Assembly (NCBI GenBank): GCA_949152475.1
Contig: OX424563.1
Span: 22,727,001 to 22,791,000, forward strand
Direction of reading: 5' to 3'
Origin: Terebella lapidaria
Taxonomy: Eukaryota; Annelida; Polychaeta; Terebellida; Terebellidae
Length of the DNA: 64,000 bases
The position numbers and the translations under genes are program-made. The notes under the pieces were generated by a model, which saw nothing but the letters and a program-made list of their open reading frames with translations, had not been told where the DNA came from and did not search any database. The number at the start of each line of letters is the position of its first letter. Position 1 is the first letter of the stretch. This document shows, piece by piece, positions 10,901 to 22,900 of the stretch.

Positions 10901-13900
10901 GCCGATCATTAAAGGAAAAATGAGGTCAAAGGTCAAATTCAAGGTCATAACAACATTCACCATATATTGATTCATTCATGTTCAGGTCATAACAACATTC
11001 ACCATATATTGATTCATTCATGATTCCCAAGCTGTTAAGTTAACAAACAAACAAAATATTACCCATTTTGTGCTCCGACCTTGAAAATAAGGTCAAAGGT
11101 CAAGTTCAAGGTCATGAGAATACTCAGCATATATAATTTTCTACATGTACACAACCTATTCCCAAACTGTAGAGTCGATAATAAACAAGATATTAGTCAT
11201 TTTGTGCTCTGACCTTGAAAATAAGGTCAAAGGTCAAATTCAAGGTCACAACAATGTGCAGCATATATTATTTCCTAAAGGTTCACAATTGATTCCTGAG
11301 CTGTAAAGTCGATAATAAGCAAGATATTAGCCATTTTGTGCTCTGACCTTGAAAACGAGGTCAAAGGTCAAATTCAAGGTCACGAGAATATTCAGCATAT
11401 ATCACTTCCTATATGTCCACAATTGATTCCTAAGCTGTAAAGTTGATATTAAGTGAGATATAAGCCAATTTGTACATTGACCTTGAAAATGAGGTCAAAG
11501 GTCAAATTCAAGGTCATCAGAATATTCAGACTATATCATTTCCTATATGTACACGATTGATTCCTAAGCTGTAAAGTCGATAATAAGCGAGATATTAGCC
11601 ATTTCGTGCTTTGACCTTGAATATGAGGTCAAAGGTTAAATTCAAGGTCATCAAAATATTCGGACTATATCATTTCCTATATGTGCACAATTGATTCCTA
11701 AGCTGTAAAGTCGATAATAAGCAAGATATTAGCCATTTTGTGCTCTGACCTTGAAAATGAGGTCAAAGGTCAAATTCAAGGTCATGACAATAATCAGCAT
11801 ATATCATTTCCTATGTGTCCATAATTGATTCCTAGTCTCTAATCTCAATAATAAGTGAGATATTAGGCATAATGTGTCCCATTATAAAGCATAGGAGAAT
11901 TTAACATGGAAAAGTCCCATTTGGGACCCGTCGAGAAAATGAAAATGGCCGCTACACGCGGACCGGAGATTCAGGGGCAATGAAACCTATACAAATCACA
12001 GAGATATGTGAGAGCAATCTTTTGAAATAAAAATCTCAAAACTGTCTGAACAGTTTTTGAGAAATTGGCCGCCAAAGACAGAAATTGGCCGTTTTTCGGC
12101 GAAAATGGCCGCCATTTTGAAAAAAATGCGAAAATCAAAAAACAAAAAAAATATCCCCCTCTTGAAATATTTTTAGGTATTTTTGTGCAAAATTTCAGAA
12201 AGATCCGATTGTAAACTTTAAAGATAAAAATGTGGACGGACGACGCCGACGGACGACGGACGCAACGCCATGCCAATAGGTTATCGGACCATAGGTCCGG
12301 TATGGTCCGGTAACCTAAAAAAAGGTAGGAGGAAAGTGGTCACGGAATCCATGGAAATGACCCTACTAATGTCTCTAGATCTGACTCCATATGATCATAT
12401 TTTGGGCAGTTGGTTGCAATGTCACAAATACTCCTTTGAGCGTCTTATAATCCTTGAATCCAGTGTAGAAATTTATCATATCAGGAGCCGAAGAAGATCT
12501 TGCCCGCCTCTTTGTTCAATGAACTCAGCAATGTTATCTCAGCTGACCTGCATCATTCGTGACTGACAAGTTACCTACCGGGTACACAACATTTCAGTCA
12601 ATGAAATGCATGGTGTTGTTAATAACTTGTTATTGTACTCTAGATCCAGATTTCTTCCTTTCAATCATTATTATATTCTGATATTAACAATAACATAGTA
12701 CAGTATCGCTTTGTAACCGGAAATTATAACATGGCATTGCTGTGACAGAAACGTCTTTCCGTAATCTGAAAAGGCCAGCAGCGGTTTCTAATCGAGTACA
12801 GATATCCAGGTGGAAAAAGTAAATGAAACTGACCAATCACATGCGCGTCTTTGATCGATCGATATGCAAATGAGCCGTGGCGCTACTTAGCCAAGCAGAC
12901 TGCAACAACAACGGAAAGTTGTTGACATGGAAAATAAACCGGGTTTGTTGATCACTTTCATTAAAGATCGGAAGAAACCAACACGTTAGGATGCCATGTT
13001 ATAATCGGGATATTAAAAACTGTGTTTGGTTCGATGTCTGTGACTAACAAAAATCCCTCGGGATTCCCGTTGTGATCCCTCGGGATCTCCGTTGAGCCAA
13101 ACAGTTTTATCCCTTAAACAGCAGCCACCGTATCTCGCCTACTCATTCGGCACGCTTCAAAAACTTAGAACATGTTCGTTCGGTAGATGCGTTGCTATGC
13201 AACATCGTAAACATGCACACGATCTGAGAAACCCGCGCATGCTATTGGCTGACTTCGAAATTTGCATAATTTATGTAGATACAAAGTTCTGCTGTGTCAT
13301 GGTAAACCCGCAAATGCTATTCGCTAACTGCGTAATTTGCATGATTTATGTACATACAAAGTATCGATGTGTCATCCAGCACTCGATAAATCAATACGGT
13401 GGTGAATCAATCTTGACAGGTTGTGAGACAAAAACGAACACATTTATTTGAATAATATGTCTATGATTTGGCCGCAAATTTGTGGTTGCCCGTCGGGCGA
13501 CTGCTTGTATTTTTGGCCAGCGCATCGCGCTGGTCTTCTAAGTTTGCCTAAAATGAGACCCACGGAGGGTAGATATGAGTGGGCCCGGTCCTGCTCATGC
13601 TGCTATCCTTTGTTAAATACAGTAATCTCAACAAAAGGATCACATCACTTTCAAAAATAATATTTCTGATTGTTTCCATGAGGTTTTACATTTTAATCTT
13701 GTGAATAAACGCAAATACTGTGAGAGCTTTGCGATATTTGTTGATTTACCGTAATACCTACGCATACAGTAGCGCAACAAAAATATTGAGCTAAATTTCT
13801 GATGTTTGACAGAACAATTACGAAAGTTCAAGATATAAAGTTCAAGATATAAAAGTGATAAAATGTGATGACAATTGGTTTTTTTAACATCAAAATAGAC

Positions 13901-16900
13901 GCATAAACTATCAATTTGATCCAAAACATTGGGCAACATTAAAACCATTGAATGTCTGCAGTCTGTGCTCGGATATACATCGATAGATGTGTTCTTCTTT
14001 GTTTATTGTATGGAGAATAATGACCAATATAATCCAATAAATTAAGGTTATTAATCACATAAACTTTCCATCCCAACATATTTCCGCTGGCCACAAAAAT
14101 AATTCTCTCCACTGTAGGTTACTTGTCTCACTTGTGCTCACTCAATTATTACTTGCCCCGGGAGGTCGGGAGGTACTTAGTGTGGAGCCCTGCGTTCGCC
14201 CATCTCAGAACACGGCTGTCACGTCTATCATCTCCCTCCCTCCGATCTTAGATACCCGTACATGTTGGCGACTGGCGTTGTGTGCGGAATTTATCCGACT
14301 CGACAATTAAATTTGCAACTACGTCAACATGGATGCACGAAGGAATTCCAAAGTTGGCATATCGATAGAGGGAGCAGAAAGGGCCAGAACGTGCCCCAAA
14401 TGGAAAAAAACCGTCCCGATACAACAAAACGTGCCACGTTTGTGACATACATACATCCAAACATACACACACGGTCGATCCCATATACTCACTTTCGGTG
14501 AGTAAAAAATACGACCAAAACCACACCGGAACATAGTTTCAAAGTGTTTAAACCGAGGTTTGGACCATTGCTCCAAAATCGACCCAAAGGAGGTTTCTTC
14601 ATGCTGGAGTAAAATGCCTTGTGGATATAAAGGGTCGGTTTTTGAGCAGTGGTCCAAACCTTGGTTCAAACCACTTTGAAACTATGTTGAAACTAGGTCT
14701 GGGAGTACTTAGTCTGAACCTTGCCTCTGGTATGGTTTCAATCGCGTTTTCGAAGAGTGGACTATGCCTAGTTCAGAGAAATTTCTACATAGACCAGTCA
14801 CCACAGTTTAGTTGCCTTTTTTAGGATAATGAGCAGTAAGTTTGTGTTGCAGAAATGTGCTTTATAGATGAAACTGATATTATTGTATTGCACAAACAAT
14901 ATTGCAATGGAGTGTCTCTTTTGAAAAATTCTTTCACATTTGGGAACCGATCAATAACATTTATAGCTTTTTCAGTATGATTTTCATGAATATTGTGCAT
15001 ACGATATATACTATGTTAACTCGCATTCAAGTTAGGTTAATATAAGTACGCACGTTCATCTGGATAAACAATATTGTAACGGGATTTCCCCTCTGTGACG
15101 TCCGGATAAACGGTTTCTTTGAAGGTGGGTGGGTTTTTGTTAACCGGAGCTGAAACGGAAAATTCCGGGATACTGCTGCTTGCACGGCTTAATCACGGCT
15201 AGAAGTTTCTAAAGGTTGGTAGCGTGGTCTGGAATGGACCTCCAACCGTCCTCCCCCAGCTGCAATCTGCAACTGCACCTGAAAGTAGGATTCCGGTGGC
15301 GTTTCCGCTACCAGTACTGCAACTGCTCTGTCGGGTCACCGTTTCCGCAACTGCTCCGTTGTTTCCGTCTCACTGCAACTGCGGCTGCACCTGAAATGAG
15401 GAATCTAGAAGCGTCTCCGCCTCCGACTCTGCAACTATTCCGTCAGGTACTGCCTCTGCATCCGTTCCGCTGCTTTTGTCTCCACTTCAACCGCGACTGC
15501 ACCTGAAATGGAGAATCTAGAAGCGTCTCCGCCTCTGGTACTGCAACTGCTCCTGTCGCCGCAACTGCTCTGTCAGGTACCGCCTCCGCAGTGGGTCCGT
15601 TGATTCCACCTCCTTCTCCGTCTTCTTCTCCGGTGATCTGGGTTCTGGATCACCCTCAGACGTCGTTACAAACTTTGTCTTAACCGACCGTTAACTTGTC
15701 TCCCTTCTTCTCCGTATTACTTTAACTTTATCATAATTTTCCAAGTTCCCTATCGAACACGGAAAAACAACCCGGAATAGGTTTTCAGCTTTATTTCTCA
15801 AAGTATATAGTCGGAAGACATAAACTGCAATCATCTGCATGACCTAAGCCGGAGCAAGGGAGTACTCTGCCATGGGAGAAGGGTCTGAACAGGTCGACGT
15901 CAGAACACCAACTCCGCCGTCCGCTCTAAAGCGGGGGCTTTTATAGCCGGCGGGGGCTTTTATAGCCGGCGTTTCCGGCTTCAACCATTTAAATTATTCC
16001 AAGTTCCAAGCCGGAATACCTTTCTAAAACCATCAATATATAACCGTATGAACCTTTGAACACATGTACATTTTAATAAACCGTTATTCAACCGTAATAT
16101 CACAAAATATACACGAATTACCTTGGGGAACTTTTGGGAACACCCCAAAACCGTTACAATATGTAACACACCCTATTTTGCCACCGGAATTGAAGAAATG
16201 TTCATTCATAGGCGCTCTTTGTTTGGAGAAATCCATAGCTTATTTACCTGAATCATTCTCTTACATAAAATAAAATGTGGATTTCCTTTTTGTCTACTAC
16301 ATAATGTGTTTGTTATCAGAAGCTGTATAAAACAAGAAGACTTTATTGGTATACAATTGCCGCTGTGGAGTGAATAAGCAATACAGTGCCATCCATTGAT
16401 TCAGAGCCACCAAAAAGTAGTGACACATTTCAAACTGTTGCGCAGCTAATGGGATATTAATGTATGATATACTTGTTTCTTATTTTCTCCACATTCTGAG
16501 ATTCTGGACTACCAATTAATTACCTAATTGCTAGTCAAGGCCTTTTCAATTTTTAAGTGGGGGCGTATGTGTCATTGGTTGGTTTTCTGTAGGTGACCTA
16601 AATTCCAATTTATATTTGCAACGTGGGCAAACACCGCTTGCGTGTATTGAAGAAAGCAGGATAATAATGTAAGTATCAATCTATTACCACCAATGCAGCC
16701 AAATTTTGATGATTCCAATAACAAACGTAAAACACAACATTTTGTAATAGAAACAAAGCCCAACCAAATAATTTATCAAAAGACACACTGGCGTCATCAG
16801 GGGCAGACAGTGTGGACATACAGCTTCACATATCAGGGTTGAATCTTGATAATCCATAGTTAATCATGATCTCTGGGCCTGTCGGTTTCGAATTGCTTTC

Positions 16901-19900
16901 CACGAATGGCTTCAATTAACTTTTTTGTTCACAACATCGGGTTCACACAAAGACAAATGTTTAGCATGTTTAGTAGCAACGAATGGGTGCAAGTTGAGGA
17001 CTAATTTTCAATTGGGGGAAAAATATGGAGTCAGATATTAATGACTCTGTGTTGGTGACCTTCAGTTTGTACTTTAATGGCTTTAAAAGCTCTGAAAATC
17101 GAGTCTCGAGAGCTGTTGGAATTCAGTGCATGAACCAACCTACTTCTAGCTAGTAACCTACTTCCACCTTTGTTTTTTAGGCGATTCGTATCTATCTTCT
17201 CTTGTAACTTCCTGTCAAACAAACATTCACTTCCGGTGATTACGGTTGTCAACACGTATGTACCCTAAATTGAAATAGACAGATACACCCACTACACGGT
17301 TTGTCTGAGTTTGTGTGAACAGTCGAAAACGATTCTACCTGATGTTTCACTTGATGGCAGATCAAAGTATGCGTACGTTCAACATTCATTTATGTATGTC
17401 CCAAATTTGAAATCACCTATGGGATCTTATTACACATATATTTGAAAATAAATAAAATATACTGAACTACAGTCAAATGGGAAGTATGTACGATCCCACT
17501 CTGATGTGTTCAGAAGAATTATCTGTGATTTTCCTTATCTGTGATTGATGGGTACTTTTACGCAGGGGCGGATCCAGGGATTCTTCGAGGGCGTTCACCA
17601 GGTATATATATAATTTATGCATTAAATTATACATGCATTTAAATACTCAACGGCATAATATCCCAGCCAAATTTATTATTAGCTTTTACAACATTGTATT
17701 TTTGGATAATTGTATTTTTGGATAACTTTTTATATTTTACCCCTCCTCCCTCATCTCCGCTACCTTGCCCAGGCACCAAATCACGTATTTCACATGGGCC
17801 GCGGTACAAATATCTATCAGCGCCTACACACAAAACCCGTTCATACACCTACGCACATACAATGAATACGGGAACCAAAATTCTGCCAGTCGTTTGAACT
17901 AAAAGTAAGCTACGGTAGATAGAACATGATAGTTATACTATATTATGTATATCACGCTTTGATATTCCGTGTCATTTGTGAAACAAGTTTCTCCCCGAGA
18001 TTAATAAAGTATCTATCTATCTATCCATCCATCTATCCATACGTATCCTGTATGTACAAGATTCGCCGCTCGGTTCATAATTGTTCTAATTCACTTCGCG
18101 CTTAGTGGATATCTATTACTTACAAGTTCTAAGTTTGGACATGTTACTGAGTTTTTTGTAATTATTTTGGCCAGGTTGTTAAATTTTCTCGCAATCGTGA
18201 GACAGGCCATATTGTATTGCACTTCTGACTTGCATTGCTATGTTAGGATGCTGAATCTCGTCGCCTATTGATTCTCAAGGAGATCGGGCGGCGGCGGCCT
18301 TCAACCTGTCCTGAAATGACCTTTAGTACTCACATTTGAGGTCGTGTCCCCCTGAACATCGTGAACTGACCTACGGACACTGGATACTCGTAGAAAAAAG
18401 CTTTCTTGAGTCGGACATGTTGAAGCGTTTTTTTTCGTAACCTGACTACAAGTGACAGTAATGCAAGACTTGTTTTGTAATATCGAAGGGGGCGGAGTCA
18501 GTCTCATAAATTCTCATGAATATCAGTCGTTTGCGGGGATATTTTGATGACCTTGAACTTGCCTTTATATGATGTTGAACACCCATACTCAAGGTAATGC
18601 CGCCCCTGATAATTAAATTAGTCTCGTGACAATGAATAGGCCTATTCGATGATTGAGCTCAAGTTTGTATTACAGGCATTTGGTACGTTATATAATTATG
18701 GGACATCTTATATAACGTGAAATAGCCTACTGGCAATAAATACTTGGAAACGTCTCTTTGGTTTGTAGCATCGATACAAACGTATGGAACTTTTTATTGT
18801 GACCTGGCACTTGACCTCAGATAACAGAAAGCCTCAGATAACTTGACTTCAGACAAACTCAGGTTCAGGTCCCAGAAAGACTAACCCATGGAGATCGATT
18901 TGTCAGGTATCATGTAGTAAATTATGTTATTTATTTTTCACTCTAATGAACATTCTAGATATTATATGTGCCAGGGCCCATTCGCGTTTCGCCCAATTTG
19001 GTAGTCAGCATGCCTACTAGCTCGGCTAGTGGGATATCCCTTTAGCTCACCTGGTAGAGTGTTGGGCTACTGTTCGTCGGGTCCTGGGTTCGAATCCCCT
19101 CTCGTAACCTGTAACATTGGCGCCCAATGTGGGGCTCGAACCCACGACCCTGGGATTAAGAGTCCCATAGCTAATGTTTTTTTTTGAGTTGGAAGTATAC
19201 AGTGTTACATCAAAATGTGTCTTTTTGATAGCAACACATCTCCAAGCTCCGAGAGCCTCAGAATTCTCCACATATCATCAAGATGTCGTTACCTTCTGGG
19301 ATCCTCAGACCCCATGCCTGTTTGCTATCTAACCAACCACGCCCCATCTTCTCTTAAATTATGTACCCCCCCCCCCCCATCGAATATGATTTGTCCAGTG
19401 TTTCAAAAAAAAAACTCCCGGAAACTTCATGACCCCCCCAAAGGTACAGTGGCTGATAAGTGACATTGTAAAAAAACTCATTTATCATATGCCAGAATGA
19501 CAGTCGATGCAAATAGCGTAGTTAATGCTATTATACAGCAATTTAAATTACTGTCAACAAACTTAGACCTAAACATACACCATATCAATGTATTTTGTTT
19601 TTAAATAATAAAAGATTCTTCTCGGCGGGCTGTGAATTCCATACCTGCCGGGGCAGCTGCCAGTTCAAGAAAACGTCATATTTCTGAGGAGTAAACAAAA
19701 GCACATGGTCGCTATTTTATGGACATTGAGAGCCTCCTAAAAACCCGAGGCCCAAGCCTGGACTGTGTTTATGCAATATTATGTGTACATGAATGTTGTG
19801 TGTATTGTTCGATGTTCAAAATATTGAGGGTTTGTTTGAACATTTTGTCAATTTCATATTTTGAACACATTAATACATGTAGCTTTATCAACACGCGAGT

Positions 19901-22900
19901 AGGTAAAATGTTGCTGCAATTACTTGTGACAGTTGAAGGACTCTACAATTTCGTTATGAGCTGAAATTAAACGGGGTTGATTCAAAGTGAAGTGCAAAAT
20001 GACATTTCCATTGACTGAATGAGCTGTTTCTTACCTTCAGGTTTGCCTCCCTGTGGCAATGAGTTGGTCAGATGTCCAGGGGCAGTGCGGACCACACGCG
20101 GCCAGACTGAGTACCTTCGGTGGGAAGCTAAGAACATCAGTATTTACAAACAAATTCAGTGCCTAATACACACGTTTCGATTCAGTTATTCCATTCAGCC
20201 TTGCACATATGAAAACGCGAACGAGTTCGGATTTAACATAACATTGGAGACTGAAGAGGACATAGATACAGGTTACGGAATTATTCTCGAACGCGAAGAT
20301 GGGACGCGGTGTACAGATGGAGCAGTGTTCATTGTCCATGGTAAGTGGAGTCATAATCATTAGAAGGTCAAATCAATGTGTATTCTACACAAGCTCCTCA
20401 TGATGATTGAATGGAAATGAAGTTTAACTCGATAGTTCAAAAGACCAAGGGATATGTGAACACCGTGTCCAATATTTCGAACATTCTCGGATTACATCCA
20501 CGTTTATGTTATGAAAGAGGCGTGCACAAAGTAATACCAATACTATATTTCTTCACACGGAAATGTATTGTTATGACGTCAAATCGGATTTGTAAATTAT
20601 TGAGTTGGCACAATTGTTTTTTATTGCTTTTTCATATGGAACTGAACAATAGCTGCCTGCATGGCTGCTGGACAGTGTCACATTTTCAGTGCGATCATGA
20701 CACTAGCCTGAATTTGATATTAAAAGTCGGAATTGGTCACATAATTTTGCACGAAACAGCTCCCATGCAGAGATAAAGAAGTGAATAAAATACAGTAAAA
20801 TACGCAGTTTAATTGGTTCTAACTCGTATATTTATGGTATATCATAGTGATGAAACCCACAATATTCAATTTCAGTCTTCTGTGTTGCAGATACATGTAA
20901 TTACAATATAGGGAATCATTCGTTTGTTTTAGCACAGGTGTGAAATTGCTCAATTTCTCGGTATGTTCGAACTATGTTCATTGCGGGATCACTAGGGCGT
21001 CTATCAAAATATGCAACCGCTTTATATCATCTCATATACGCCAGCCGATTAATATATAACGAATGTCACGAACGAATTATGCTAAATTTGAATTATGATA
21101 GCTAATTTCTTTTCTTAATAATAATTGGCATTATACATATATTCAGTCCTTATCACTCAATCCTGTTACCATGTTGTACCTATTGTAAATGCCTGCTACC
21201 ACAAATGTAAATAATGAGTCTATCGCAAGTTGGGAAAGTTAGAAAAATATCTGGAAATAAATTATTTACTTACTTTTAGATACGCCTCTCTGTGGAGATG
21301 AGTTGATAAGTCGTCCGGGTACAGTGCGGGCCACACTCGGCGGGACTGCTACCTTCCGGTGGGAGGCTTGCGACATCGATAGGTTCAGAATGATTTTTGA
21401 GAACAGCGCAGGGAACATCATCTTCCCAAATGGGTTCAATATTGGCCTCAGGATAATTGGATGTTCATCGTCGTCAATTCCACGAGTGCTTGGTAGAGTG
21501 ATCGGGGATGATGGTGTCCTTGTCGATTTAGAATCATTGAAATGGTCAGATCTGGAGACTGATTTCAAGATGTATTTCATACGTACAAGATCTGATTGTG
21601 AAGACACATCAACTCTGTTGCTGTACAGTAAGTGATGTTTGCTCTTCTGGGGAATGAACTTCCTTTATTGAAACAAAGAAAGTAGATCAAATTGTTGTTG
21701 CTAAATATACAAGGCATATATATATCATGTACACACCTGATGTGAATTATTTACAGACACAATAACGTAGCGTGTATCGAAGCCATTTATTTATTTCACC
21801 ATACGAATTTGTGTTAACGTGCAATATATAATTGTAGGTATCAATCTATTACCACAAATACAGTAGAGTTTGATGATGCCAATAACAAACGTAAAATACA
21901 ACATTTTGCAATAGAAACAAAGCCCGACCAAAAAGTTAATCCAAAGACACACTGGCGTCATCATGGGCAGACAGTGTGTTAAATGTAGTTGTTTCTACTG
22001 TACACCTGATGGAATTAGTATACAACTGCCCAACAACCTATGAAAATATTTTAGAAATCCGAAACAAACCCCATGGAACAGATATATGACAGTACTTAAG
22101 TACCTAATCAATAGCCAGAAGGCTACTGAGTTGATGGTATCCTCGGGGACAGATTTAACATCCGCCAGCAGTGACACCGACTCAGTGGTATGAATATTAT
22201 ACTAGATTTGCATTTGGACGCTGGTACCATATATGACTATGATGTGTTTTTTTTTTACTTTCAGCAACGACTCCCTGTGTAAATGAGTCGGTGACAGGCC
22301 CGCTGTTAATGCGCGCCACACTCGGCGGGAATGCTTCCTTCTGGTGGGAAGATATGGACTTCAGTCTTCCCCACAGGATTGTGTGTGAGAACGGTGCAGG
22401 AGGGTTTATCGCCTTCTCCCCATCACGATCCAGAATTGTCTCTACAATTCCACGAGCGTATGGTGCAATGATGGAGAATGGTTTCGGTTTCAACTTAACT
22501 TCATTTGAGTCAGCAGATATGGCCAATGATTTCAAGTTTTATTTGGAGAGCTCAGATGGAACTGCTTGTGAAGATACAATAGCATTATTTGTGTATGGTG
22601 AGTCAACTTATGCTCAAATAGTTGTTACTTCATGAACACAAACGTGATCAATATTTCAAGTTAGTACTGAATATTATTGATTCAACGGAATATTATTTAA
22701 ACACATAAAACTATTATAAATAATCATTTCATTTGAATGTAATATCATTTCGATTCGAACCGCAATAAATCTTGTGAATAATGTGTCAATAATAAACTGT
22801 GTAACAATTTCGAATATGATACATATCTAGGAACGCCCACAAAACCGGTGATATTCATACTGCCTTCTGCGGCAGAGGAAAGATACAAGTTGAGTTGTGG

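Noticed and set aside
19033-19110. Functional tRNA gene
   Set aside because: A and B boxes fit, but acceptor and anticodon stems do not pair; treated as a tRNA-derived relic.
21831-22130. Hammerhead ribozyme in family D (CTGATGA motif)
   Set aside because: CTGATGACGCCAGTG is present on the reverse strand but no properly placed GAAA core or stem III follows, so a ribozyme and a Penelope assignment are not supported.
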